Shown: positions 32,502 through 42,897 of the stretch, one piece after another | Layout: every line of letters starts with the position of its first letter | How positions within the stretch are numbered: position 1 is the stretch's first letter | From: Adenophora triphylla var. japonica | Taxonomy: Eukaryota; Streptophyta; Magnoliopsida; Asterales; Campanulaceae | Assembly (NCBI GenBank): GCA_022495995.1 | Contig: JAFEMH010002574.1 | Coordinates: 186,001 to 250,000 of the forward strand | DNA: 64,000 bases | Reading direction: 5' to 3' | Notes under the pieces: generated by a model | What the model was told of the DNA's origin: nothing | Database searches by the model: none | Seen by the model: only the letters and a program-made list of their open reading frames with translations | Position numbers and translations under genes: made by a program

Positions 32502-33199
32502 CTTGAAGCCTCTCTCGCAACCACAAGGTGAGCAAAATGGGGCTTCCCCCTAGTATGAACCTATCCCATGTCGCCAAGCGATCAATGTCGTGAAGGGTTT
32601 CCCCCAGAACCAATGGAGCAATATCCTCACCAGCTCGGCAGTGCCCTACCACATCCAACAATGCACTGTTACATACCCCAAGGGAGCTAACCATGAAAAG
32701 CGTTGCTATCATGCATAAAGCAAACACATTCCAAGAGACATCACTCTTGTCGTCACCCATAAACTGCTCAGGCAGCGCAGAAATGTCAATATGACTAGAA
32801 TCAAAAGTCATACCTTGCGCTTCTTCCAACGAAGTTCGAAGAAAGTATGCGAGCTTCACGCTCACGGTCACACCCCCGATTAAAGGAAGCGAGATGGCCT
32901 CCACCTCCGGTCCTCCAAGCAAAGCCCAAAAATCCTAAAAAGGTGGGCGTAATCTCATTGTAGGAGAAGCTATACACATGCCTCCTAACATCCCAGAACC
33001 TTGCAGCATCCCGCAACAACTCCCAATCAGGAACTAACTCCTTAAGGGACCAAACCGAGCAGAGTCGAAATATTACCTCAAAAGCCAGTTTATTGTGCTA
33101 CGTGTGGTGCCTCATCAACATATTGAGCCGCTCAAGAAAGTGTGCTTGCCTCTCCTTCGAAAGCCTTGGCAAAATTTTTGGAACAAACGAAGAATCCAT
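32502..33199 (-). pseudogene. Antisense DUF7745-like gene of Tat-B, N-terminal part
   Basis: From an ATG at 33199 (MDSSFVPKILPRLSKERQ) the frame meets a TAG near 33095, then shows WELLRDAARFWDVRRHVYSF and SYNEITPTF. These match the Tat-A protein's WNLLRAASHFWDPERHVFTF and SYNDLTPTI. A frameshift near 32930 shifts to the 32922 frame (ALLDVVGHCRAGEDIAPLVL, LGETLHDIDRLA), again collinear with Tat-A. The SIRE insertion follows LRERLQAM. Confidence 0.75.
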
Positions 33200-33625
33200 G
33201 GCAAAAATGGAGGTTTCTTGAGAAAATGGGGAAGAAGGGTCGAAGTTGACTGCAAATGAGAGTGGGGAGATAAGGGAAATCCAGATTTTCAGTAAATCTT
33301 ATCCCCTCTCCAAAATAAATAAGTGTCCGCACGGACCACTTTGCATGCATGAAGTGTCCGCGTGGACCACTTTGCAGCCTGGCTAAATTTTCAGCAACTG
33401 CAAAACAGTTGCTGCCCGCAGCAGGACCTTACACCCGACTGCTCAAAAGCCTTGCCAAAGCCATTTCTGGCCCCCATACACTAACCACAAATGCATTCTC
33501 ATCTCATGCGACATGCACAAAAAATAAAATAAGCTAGAAACAATTCCTAGGCCAGTCCCCGGAATCACAGATAAATCATTACATCACAAATAAAATGCTT
33601 TGCTATGCCAAATACAAGTGTTTTA
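33200..33625 (-). promoter_or_regulatory. Promoter of the antisense DUF7745-like gene, with Tat-B tags
   Basis: TCCGCACGGA (33326-33335) and TCCGCGTGGA (33357-33366), each followed by CCACTTTGCA, lie 127-167 bases upstream of the ATG. A TATA-like TTATTTATT lies between them and the ATG (near 33319-33311). The same tag is in the Tat-B LTR and before the PMD gene. The rest of this interval also holds the 3' end of the PMD gene and no other feature. Confidence 0.6.
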
Positions 33626-36600
33626 TTACATATACAAATGTATGTTACAATACAAAAAAAATGGAAGCAAAAAGGAGTCCCACTCCGAATCCTCATCATC
33701 ATCACCCTCTTCAAATGGGAACCCCTGCATCTCGGCGAACCCGACAGCTACCTCCTCGTCATTAGAAACCTCAACTCCCTCCTCGATCAAGTACTCGAGG
33801 TAGTCCGAAGGATCAAGCCCAGCAAAAGGATCAAAGAAGGGAAGCAAGGACGAACCCTCACCCTGTGCACCTGTCGAAGGGAAGAACTGGTGAAGGGTTT
33901 GCGGCCTCCAAACCCCCGAAGAAGTCCCCGCATCAAAGCTATGCCGCTCCCGAACCGGCACCTCAGGCTGTGGCTCCGGCTCAGCCCTCGAAGAAGGAGT
34001 ATCCACAGACCTCCTCGAAGGATTGGCTCGAAAGCCGCCGCACTCCGTGAAGAACCGCTTCGACATCTTCCTCAAGAGCTTCTTCGTAAAAGGCCTCAAC
34101 CCCACATACCGGTGGGTAAGCACGTCCACGGTCCGCCCCGTGACCTTCACAACAAACAACAAAATAAATGCTCAGCAAATGAGATACAAAAACACTCGAC
34201 AAAAGAGAAAAATACAGAAAAGATGCCAAGATTGAAAAGAGTAAACAAACTCACCATAGCATCTGGGTCAACCCGATATGCAGGAGGAGCATGCTTGGGG
34301 ATCGGCACCGATACCCTCCTCCTCGAATCACCGCGAACATAAGTGAAGTCTGGCCCAGGCACCGGAACATCTGGAGGACGCGACGGGCCAGTCTGCCTCT
34401 CCCTCGTCAATACCTGTGGCATCCTCAACTTCCGCCTGACGAAGGCTGCATACTCCTTGCCCTCCAGGATGAACTCCTCGGCACTCACGTCGGCCCGGTA
34501 CCTCTCAAACTCCAGTAAGTCCATATCAGTTGGACTCATCATGTGGAAGGGCGGATCCCTCGGAGCCATAGGGGGAACACCTGTGCCATGCTGCCAGAAT
34601 ACTCTCTCTCTCCCAGATACATGGAGTCGCAAGTAAAGCCCCGCAGAAGCTTCCTCTGCCGTGTCACCCAAGGGGCACCCTCCAGCTCATCCTCGCCATA
34701 CCGAGTCCAAGGGTACAGCTGACACCCCTCCGAACTGTCCCTCTCCAGGAATCGCTGTACCTCTCGTAGGTGACAGTGATCCTCCCCTGGCTCGTCCTCC
34801 TCTTCCTCAAAGAGCGAGCCCAACACAGCATGGCGGGATACCCGAACATGGCCTCGTCCTGCCAATCCCATGGCTGGCACCGAAAGATCTCGTAGCACCA
34901 CGCCTGCCACAAAAAGCAGATAATGCTCAGAACAAGAAAAAGAAAAAGAAAATGGAGAAACGATGAAGTGCTAAACTACAAAAAGCATGTAAACTCATAC
35001 ATCCAGTGCGAAGTCAAAGCATCCCAGGGAGTTGACCGCGCCCCGGCTGAATCTGTCCAAAGAAAAATAGAGCTCGGCCAAGCCTGCCTCGCCCCAAGAA
35101 ATGTCACAAACCCTCTCCAAGTCCACCAGACTCTCCAGCAGAGGGAAAAGAGCGGTGGAAGCATGATTCGAGAACAAAGTCTCGGAAAGGGAAAACCACA
35201 GAAACGAGCAAGCCAGCTGCTCCGCCGACACTACCCCACTATCCCGGTGATACTCCCCGATGTTGGCAGTAATCTTCGCCTCCACATCGCTGAACACCAT
35301 ACCCAAGCCCTTACGGGGCCAAGGCGCAAAGCCAAGCAGCTCGGTCAGCAGCTCATCAGACATCCGGTCCCGCCATTTCACCGACTCCCCCTTGAAGGAC
35401 AGCGATGATGGCAGCAAAATCCGTGGGAGTCACCATCATCTCTCCCCAGCTAAAGTGGAAAGTGTGCGTGGTGTCCCACCAATACTCAGATAAGTCCAGA
35501 AAGACACCCTTGTTCTTCTGCGTCTCCGCCAGCCCGACCAGGTTCTCTACGAACACATTCAGCCTAGTAGCAATGACTAGCATCCGAGGGCTAGGCCTCC
35601 CATCCAAGGAGATGTCAGGCATGTTCCTCCATACCTCAACCACGGCCTCAAGGGACCCCCATGATTTCATCCTTTTCGCCTTCCCAGACGAAGGCACCTC
35701 ATCCTGCAGGTAAACACAGCAAAGGTACGTCAATAACGATACTTAGCAAATATATAAAAACAAAAATGATAACACATATCATTCAAAAAAAAACATAAGA
35801 CCGTACCAACACGACAATTTCCCACAAAAGTCCGTACCAACACGACACACACACAAAAAAAACATAAGATCGTACCAACACGGCAATTTCCCACAAAAGT
35901 CCATACCAACACGGCACAAAAATAAAAAACCGTACCAATACGGCAATTTCCCACAATGGGTCTGTCCCTACACAAATTTTTCAACACAAGGGTTCGTCCC
36001 TCCACAAATACATTTTCAAAAAAAACAAGGGTCCGTCCCTCCACAAATACATTTTCATAAAACACAAAGGGATTCATCCCTACACAACACGTTTCCAACA
36101 AAAAGGGATCTGTCCCTATACATACCCACACTTTTTCAACACAAAAGGGATCCGTCCCTACACACAATTTTTCAACACAAAAGGGTCCGTCCCTACAGAA
36201 AAGCACTTTTCCAACAAAAGGGATCCGTTCATACGCATATTTTTTCCAATAAAAGGGATCCGTCCCTACACACATTTTTCCAACAAAAGGGATCCGTCCC
36301 TACACGACACATTTTAAAAAAAACACAGGGGATCCGTCCCTACACAAAACATTTTCCCAAAGGGGTCCGTCCCTACACACATTTTTTCCAATAAAAGGGA
36401 TCCGTCCCTACACACTTTTTTTTCAACAAAAGGGAATCGTCCCTACACGACACATTTTCAACAAGGGTCTATCCCTACACGACACATTTTCAAATAAAAG
36501 TCCGTCACAAAAACACGGCACATTTCACACAATTTCCCCACACAAAGTCCGTTCCTATACAGCAATTTTTTCCACAAAAAACCATGTACATATAAAAATA

Positions 36601-37022
36601 GCATCAAGGTACAAACCACCAAAGCATGCATTTCAAGGAGAAGCACTTTATTTTCACAAATAAGAGCTAAACTCCACATTTTTTTAACAAAAATCACATA
36701 CCCATAATCCATACACGCTCAATTTCATCAACTCATCATCAATTTCACAAAATGGACATGGCAACAACAAAAGCCCCAAATTGCGAAAACTAAAACCCTA
36801 GTTCTAGCATGCACTATTTCAAAGCAAGAATCAAAACAAAAATTGATTTCTTACCTCCATTACAGTTTTCCCCCGCAAGGTGTGCACCTTCGAATCCGGA
36901 TACAACTTATCCGGGTTGATTGTTGAAGGAATGTAGGAGGAAAAATTAATTTGGAGATCCAATCTCCTCTCTATGGCCTCTCGGCCCCTTTTACGACGAC
37001 CTCGCCCCAATCTTTTCGCCAT
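33626..37022 (-). pseudogene. Antisense plant mobile domain (PMD) gene of Tat-B, four exons
   Basis: Exon 1 (37022-36858) encodes MAKRLGRGRRKRGREAIERR, a basic, possibly nuclear-targeting start, and ends at donor GGTAAGA. Exon 2 begins after TTTACCTGCAG (35706) and contains FLDLSEYWWDTTHTFHFSWG then EMMVTPTDFAAI, the PMD signature W-x-x-x-T-H-T-F-x-x-x-x-G-E-M-x-x-T-x-x-D. Exon 3 (about 34905-34258) ends at donor GGTGAGT; exon 4 runs 34162-33626 and ends acidic. Frameshifts near 35400, 34780 and 34600 break it. PMD proteins occur both as plant silencing-related proteins (MAIN family) and inside retrotransposons. Confidence 0.65.
35740..36640. repeat. Minisatellite inside the first PMD intron
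   Basis: Degenerate units of about 30-40 bases carry GGGATCCGTCCCTACAC followed by an A/T-rich ATTTTTCCAACAAAA stretch, grading leftwards into a CCGTACCAACACGGCAATTT variant. More than 20 units are visible. The array fills most of the interval between exon 2 (35706) and exon 1 (36858). Open frames across it merely translate the repeat. Confidence 0.8.
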
Positions 37023-37240
37023 GATAACAATCTAGCGACTTGGAAGGATTTTCTCAAGGAAATTTTGCTCAAAAATCAAGTTTTCTTCTCCTTTTCTCTC
37101 TTCTCCCTCGACTGAAATTGGAAAATGAAGATGAATTGGCGTTGCTGAAATCTGATTCTGGTTAAGAAAACCAGATTTGCAAGTGTGTCCGTGCAGACCA
37201 CTTTGCAAGGTAAGTGTATCCGCACGGATCACTTTGCAGC
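37023..37240 (-). promoter_or_regulatory. Promoter region of the PMD gene, with Tat-B tags
   Basis: GTCCGTGCAGAC (37187-37198) and ATCCGCACGGAT (37218-37229, a perfect arm pair), each followed by CACTTTGCA, lie 165-207 bases upstream of the PMD ATG. The leader is CT-rich with no clear TATA box between tags and ATG. Confidence 0.6.
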
Positions 37241-37474
37241 CCAGGCGAAATCCCCCTTTTGCCCTTATAATCTTTGCCCTTGGCTGTCCAAAGACCATTT
37301 CCAGCAAGGATCATGCAGTTTGGTCCCTAAACCAACAAAGATAACCCCGGCCGTCATCGTAAGTCCGGATCTCGCCCACTAAATGGCAAAACAAGCATCG
37401 GCCATCAATGTAAGACCGTACGAAAATACATATCCCATGCAGATAAACCCCGACCGTCGTCGTAAGTCTGGAAC

Positions 37475-37590
37475 CCAAGGCGCAAATGCCTTCAAACACA
37501 AATCCCAAGGCGCAAACGCCTTTAACCACAAATCCCAAGGCACAAACGCCTTCAAACACAAATCCCAAGGCACAAATGCCTTCAGAACAA
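37475..37590. repeat. 30-bp tandem array, about four copies
   Basis: Units begin CAAGGCGCAAATGCCTTC and end AAACACAAATCC; each contains an inverted AAGGCG/CGCCTT pair. Confidence 0.85.
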
Positions 37591-37649
37591 ACAAGTCATT
37601 TCCCCGGCAGCCATTGTAAGCCCGAACTTTTCACTAGCGGACAAATCAC

Positions 37650-37842
37650 AAGGCAAGCACGCCTCCCAAAATCAAAACACAAGGCAAGCACACCTCCCAA
37701 AAAACCAACACAAGGCAAGCACGCCTCCCAAAAATTAAACATAAGGCAAGCACACCTCCCAAAAATCAAACACAAGGCAAGCACGCCTCCCCAAAATATC
37801 AAAACACAAGGCAAGCATGCCTCCCAAAATCAAAACAGCTGA
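37650..37842. repeat. About 31-bp tandem array, six copies
   Basis: The unit core is ACAAGGCAAGCACGCCTCCC followed by AAAATCAA. It is probably a relative of the preceding array, since both contain AAGGC and GCCT arms. Confidence 0.85.
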
Positions 37843-37869
37843 GCACGAGCGCCTTCCTCTCAAGGCGCA

Positions 37870-38700
37870 AACACTTTCATCCCCAGCTTAGGACACCGAC
37901 AAGTCCATACACACAAAATCTCAGTCAGAGGACACCACCACATCCTCATACACGACAAACACATCTTTCCATAAGATTATCCATCTTCTAGTGAGATTAC
38001 ATACCTCTTCGTAAGATTACCAAATCTTTCAAACTACGATCAGACTTGATTCCCATTCGGGATACGTAGGAATCATACTAAAGGGTCAAGCCATCCGACC
38101 CAAGCGGTCACACCTTAGGACACCAACACGTCCACAGCCATCTGACCTAAGCAGTCACCCTAGGACACCACCACGTCCTCACTACAAAATCTCAGTCAGA
38201 GGACACCACCACGTCCTCAGACACGACAAATTCACTTCAAACAAGAACTACGATCAGGCTTGATTCCCATTTGGGATACGTAGGAATCCTATTAAAAGGT
38301 CCAGCCATCCAACCCAAGGGTCACCTCAGGACACCAACACGTCCACTCACCATTTCACCACCAGGACACCGACACGTCCACCTCGCACTAGGACACCGAC
38401 ACGTCCACTCACCATTTCACACCAGGACACCAATACGTCCGCCTCACATCAGGACACCGACACGTCCACCTCACACCAGGACACCGACATGTCTGCCTCA
38501 CATCAGGACACCGACACGTCCAATCACCACTCACCACCTCATCCCAGGACACCGACACGTCCACTCACCACTTCACCTTAGGACACCGACATGTTCGTCT
38601 CACATTAGGACACCGACGCGTTCCGCCTCACATCAGGACACTAACATGTCCACCTCGATTTAGGACACCACCACGTCCTCACACCCGACCAACACGGTCA
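37870..38700. repeat. GGACACCGACACGTCC-based degenerate array
   Basis: About 20 units of variable length carry AGGACACCGACACGTCC, itself a near-palindrome (GGAC ... GTCC), interspersed with two copies of a GATACGTAGGAATC segment. It continues to about 80 bases before the polypurine tract. The 130-codon + strand frame at 38271-38663 is a translation of the repeat, not a gene. Confidence 0.85.
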
Positions 38701-38778
38701 CCTTCTCTCTCCCAATAAGCGATCCAGATCAGGACCCTTATCTTTATCGACTACCCCACTTCCTCCATAAGTGACGTC

Positions 38779-38791
38779 GCTGAGGGGCTTC
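38779..38791 (+). other. Polypurine tract of Tat-B
   Basis: GCTGAGGGGCTTC directly precedes TGTAAGTAC, as in Tat-A and Tat-C. Confidence 0.7.
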
Positions 38792-38976
38792 TGTAAGTAC
38801 CCAATCCGGATCGCTCCCATCCAAGCACACGGGAAACATCGCAGACTCACACAAATGTGATCCCGAAGACCCCATAACCTCCAAAAAGTCCAAAACCACA
38901 AACCAAACCAAGGTAGGACCCTTCTAGAATAAAATAAAATAAAAGGACTTTTTGGGAATTACAAAAAAATGGTCAG

Positions 38977-39115
38977 CCTGCAAAAGTGTTCGCACGGACC
39001 ACTTTGCAGGGTGAAAACCATCATTGCAAAATCCCCTTAAAGTCCACAATATTTCCTCAAACCCTGAAAAACAAAAAAATGGGATTGCAAAGGAATCCGT
39101 GCGGACCACTTTGCA
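38977..39115 (+). promoter_or_regulatory. Two Tat-B tag modules upstream of the LTR TATA box
   Basis: CCTGCAAAAGTG, TTCGCACGGA and CCACTTTGCAGG (38977-39010) form a 34-base near-palindrome with the tag at its centre. The second module (39087-39115) holds TCCGTGCGGA (39096-39105) between TGCAAAG and CTTTGCA arms. The second is about 15 bases before the TATA box. Confidence 0.75.
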
Positions 39116-39128
39116 TATTTTTGGGGCC

Positions 39129-39136
39129 TATAAATA
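39129..39136 (+). promoter_or_regulatory. TATA box of Tat-B LTR
   Basis: TATAAATA in the context CCTATAAATAGAGG, immediately downstream of the second tag module. Confidence 0.8.
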
Positions 39137-39179
39137 GAGGGCTCCCCCTCTCATTTTCTTTACTCCTCCCTTCTCTTCT

Positions 39180-39660
39180 CCCTCCCCCCAACAAATTGGG
39201 AACATTCTAAGGCATCCCGAGCCCTTTCGTCCTTTCCTGAGGCCTCCCGAGCCGCCCTGAGGTGCTTTAAAGCCCTGCTGAGTCTTCTCGAGATGCTCAT
39301 GAGCCATCTCGAGGCACTCTCGAAGCATCTCGAAGCCCTACCGGTCCATCTCGAGCCATTCCGAAGCATCCTGAGCCATTTCGGAGCATCCCAAAGCCCT
39401 GTCGGCACATCCCGAGCAATCCCGAGGCACGCCGAACCTCTGCCTGAATCCACCTAGCAATCCCGAGGCACACCGAACCTCTGCCCGAATTCACCCAACA
39501 ATCTCGAGGCACGCCGAACCTCTGCCCGAATCCACCTAGCAATCCCGAGGCACGCCGAACCTTTGTCCGCAGACACCGGTACATCCTAAATCACAGCGAA
39601 GCTCTGTCCGCAGACACCGGTCCATCCCGAGGCAATCCCGGTCCGTCCCCGCCCGTCCCG
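39180..39660. repeat. G/C-rich degenerate repeat in the Tat-B LTR transcript
   Basis: Units of about 43 bases with GAGGCACGCCGAACCTCTG and CCCGAATCCACC follow shorter TCTCGAGCCATCCCGAAGCA-like units. The repeat begins about 50 bases after the TATA box. Confidence 0.75.
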
Positions 39661-40587
39661 AAAAACTATTCACACTCAATCAAACACATTTCCCAGCAAA
39701 AGATAGACACGAACCAACATTGGTAAGGCATCCTTCCAACACTATTTCAATTAATTTCAATATTTAAATATATAGTATACAATGTAGACATCATTTTCAA
39801 AATGCATTTTTAAAAGCACACACACACATAACTTTTAAAGAAAGAGGGGTATCGAAAGACTCGTGTATACGAGGCGACTTGGGTGAGCTCTACTATTCTC
39901 TTCCCGAGGCGTCACCTGACCTCCAAACTCAAAAATCTCATCACACAACAATACAAAACAAAAAACTGCCTTTTCTCAATATTTTGGGCATAATCAAAAT
40001 GGCGTGGTGACTCTACGAAAAGCATCATCACCTCCCAACAGCGCGAGATGATCGTCCGGCCACGGATCGGGTAATTTCAACTGGCACATTTACTTACAAA
40101 CACTTGCAAACACAAGCAAATGTTGGCACTATTGAAACTCTAACACTGGCACTTTTGAAACACTGATGTTGGCACTTTGATACACTGAAGCTGGCACTTT
40201 CAAACACTGATGCTGGCACTTTGAAAATCTGATGTTGGCACTTTGTAACACTGATGCTGGCATCTTAAAACACTGATGCTGGAACTCCAAACATCACTCA
40301 CCGGCACTTCAAACAACAAAGTAACACTGAAACTCCAAATAAAACTCACTGGTACATATAATAAAAAAAAACTGGCACATTCAAAAACAAACACTAGCAC
40401 ATTATTAAACAAATATTGTACTATAAAACCAGTGAATGTTAACACTGGCACATATAATAACAAACACTGGCACTTCAGAAAAATAACACTAGCACTTCAA
40501 AAAACACACTGTTACTTCAAACAACAAACAACTACAAAAGTGTACTGGCATTATATAAAAAACACTGGCCTTATAAAATTGGCTTAC

Positions 40588-40644
40588 CTGTTTCGTGATT
40601 ATCATCAAATACTTGTGTAATTTGATCAATTACAGTAGTATTAT
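40588..40644 (-). CDS. Possible exon 2 of a FAR1/MULE-like gene start
   Basis: On the - strand ACTGCAG before 40644 and ACAGGTAAG after 40588 are good splice signals. The 57 bases between encode DNTTVIDQITQVFDDNHET, following from the putative first exon. The acidic sequence resembles the N-termini of FAR1-related, MULE-derived proteins, but no diagnostic domain is present. The rest would have been cut off by Tat-B. Confidence 0.3.
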
Positions 40645-40729
40645 CTGCAGTAATTCAATTATAATGTTAACTAATCAATTTTTGTGAGTGTAATAGCACT
40701 TCGAGTAATGAAGATTTCGAATAAATACC

Positions 40730-40759
40730 AGTTTCATCTTCAAAATCATGTAAGCTCAT
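40730..40759 (-). CDS. Possible exon 1 of a FAR1/MULE-like gene start
   Basis: An ATG at 40759 reads MSLHDFEDET and meets a GTATTT donor. Joined to 40644-40588 it stays in frame. Only 29 residues can be read, so identity is tentative. Confidence 0.3.
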
Positions 40760-41476
40760 CTTAATCTAATCAAAAATCGACTGGATTGAATGAAATAATT
40801 AGGAATGATTGTAAATATATTGATTGATAATCTATAATGAAGAAGCTGGTGTAGTGAATTATATACTACCTCAATCGACTGATACGGAATGATTTTCGAT
40901 TGAATTCTGCTTTAGCCCGATAAATTTCTCTATTGCGGCGTAACTGTGTGTGTTCGTTAGATTTGAGTTAATAAAAGACGGTTCAATTTTGTTAGTAAAC
41001 CGGTCGTCTGGTTCAACACGCGTATTATAGATTTAAATCGGGTTCAAAAACTAGTTTTTTCATAACATTATGAAAAAACAAGTTTTTCATAAGAGCAATT
41101 CATTGAGGTTATAGTATGTTTTTTAAATAATACTAATGTAATATTTAATAACATTTTTTATTATTATCATTTCATATTACTAAAAAAAGAAATGTTTCTG
41201 CTAATAAAAATATTTAACTTAATAATTCTTTTAAAAGAAAACCAACTTTAAATTAGTTGGTCTATTAAATTGTTAATTGTAATGAATTGAGCCATTAATT
41301 TTATAACGCGTGTTAAAAAAGTGGTCAAACTGAAAATAAAAGTAAAATATGCGGGAAACATTTCACGTTTATAAACTACGTATGTGGCATTGACTCCCTA
41401 ATTAGTATGCATGTCAATTTGGCTAAAAACTCTTTTAAAAAAAAAGAAATATATGACTCTTAAAAAGCGCTAGTAG

Positions 41477-41481
41477 TATTG
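41477..41481 (+). repeat. Left target-site duplication of Athila-2 (TATTG)
   Basis: TATTG before the LTR start TGATAG matches TAGTG (59834-59838) at four of five positions. I accept it as a mutated duplication with modest confidence. Confidence 0.5.
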
Positions 41482-41570
41482 TGATAGATGTGGTTTTACC
41501 CATCCAAAAGATATTTTTCTAGCTTATTTTCTGTTCAAAACCTTGGAAATTTAATGTGTATTTTAGTGTT

Positions 41571-41584
41571 TTGATAGTTCAGGG
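41571..41584 (+). repeat. Left target-site duplication of the LINE
   Basis: TTGATAGTTCAGGG matches TTGATAGTTAAGGG (44917-44930) at 13 of 14 positions. The intact 3' LTR has a single copy. Confidence 0.85.
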
Positions 41585-41610
41585 TAAAGGGTGAGGGTTG
41601 CGGTAGGCTT

Positions 41611-42864
41611 GTGACAGCCAGCGTAAAAATTTTGTCACATTATCATGACATGAATCAGAATATGAATATCGTTGGGGCATTTCCTCAGCAGCGACGCGCT
41701 ACACTTCAAAGACCTGGGTGTAGTGATAAGTATGCAAAGGTTTCTAGGTCGTCGCCCGGAAGCGACGCTCCATCTCTTCGCCCGAGGGTGGTGTCAAATA
41801 TGCAAGGGTTCTCGCATTGCGGAGGAGTAAGGGTAAAAAAGCTAGTCCATGGTAGGTGTAAGGGTAGTGGGATGCGCTTTGGAACTTGGAACATTGGATT
41901 CTTGATAGGGAGATCAGCAGAGGTGGGGGAAGTTATGAGGAGGAGGAAGATTCACATAATGTGTCTACAGGAAACTAAGTGGGTTGGAGAGAAAGCAAAA
42001 GAAATATCGCCTTGGGGTTTTAAGCTTTGGTACTCAGGAAAGGATAAGGGTAGAAATGGAGTGGGTATCATTATTGATAAGGAGTATATTAATGATGTGG
42101 TGGAAGTGTACAGGAAGAGTGATCGAATTATGGGCATTAAACAGGTGATACATGATGAGATTATAACTATTATTTTTTCCTATGCACCATAAGTAGGGTT
42201 GGATGCATCTATTAAACAAGTGTTCTGGGAAGATTTGGAGGAGGTGGTGCAACGAGTACCTAGTGGTGAGAAATTAGTGATTGGTGGTGATTTGAACGGG
42301 CATGTGGGGTCTAGTCGACATGGCTTTGAGAGCATATATGGAGGTTTTGCTTTTGGGGAGAGGAATGAAGCAGGAAATAGTATCCTGGACTTTGCGTTGG
42401 CATATGACTTGAGTATAATAAACACTTGTTTCAAGAAGAGAGAATCTCACTTGGTGTCCTATAGGAGTGGAGGTAATATGAGTCATATTGACTTCTTCTT
42501 AGTAAGAAATGTTTGTAGAAAGAGTTATACAGATTGCAAGGTTATTCCGGGTGAGAGCACAGCAACTCAACATAGATTGGTGGTACTTGATTTTCGAAGT
42601 ATGAGAATTTCAAGGAAGAGAAAACCACAGGTAGACCCTAGAATCAAGTGGTGGAGACTTCAAGGGGAGAATCAACAGAAATTTGTAGCTAAGATGGTTG
42701 ATACCGGTATTTGGTCGGATAATATGGAGGATATGGATATAGATTTGACTTGGACTAAGATGAAACATACCATAAAGGAGGTGGCGAAAGAAGTCCTTGG
42801 TGAATCTAGAGGAAACGGGCCACCAAGTAAGGACACATCATGGTGGAACGAGGAAGTAAAATAA
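41611..42864 (+). pseudogene. LINE apurinic-like endonuclease domain
   Basis: MRFGTWNIGFLIGRSAEVGE, IMCLQETKWVGEKAKEIS, VIGGDLNGHVGSSRHGFES and SHIDFFLVRN give the endonuclease/exonuclease/phosphatase fold positions (N, E, D-x-N, H at the end). Stops at 42190-42192 and 42862-42864 interrupt the same frame. The enzyme nicks target DNA to prime reverse transcription. Confidence 0.85.
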
Positions 42865-42897
42865 GCAATAAAGGGCAAGCAAGAATGCTACAAATTA

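Larger units (their letters stand above)
38792..40040 (+). repeat. 3' LTR of Tat-B (about 1.25 kb)
   Basis: It starts TGTAAGTACC. It holds two tag modules, a TATA box, a G/C-rich repeat in the transcribed region and, near the end, AAAGACTCGT/ACGAGGCG and ATGGCGTGGTGACTC, which match the same region of the Tat-A LTR (3943-4072). The exact end is not certain. Confidence 0.65.
40041..41481. other. Flanking DNA between Tat-B and Athila-2, with irregular repeats
   Basis: From 40080 to 40600 short ACTGGCAC and ACACTGG motifs recur irregularly. From 40600 to 41481 the DNA is AT-rich. I recognise no LTR element. It probably joins 59834-60139, the DNA into which Athila-2 inserted. Confidence 0.45.

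Noticed and set aside
38271..38663. 130-codon ORF rich in Thr-Pro-Arg-His
   Set aside because: It translates the GGACACCGACACGTCC array.
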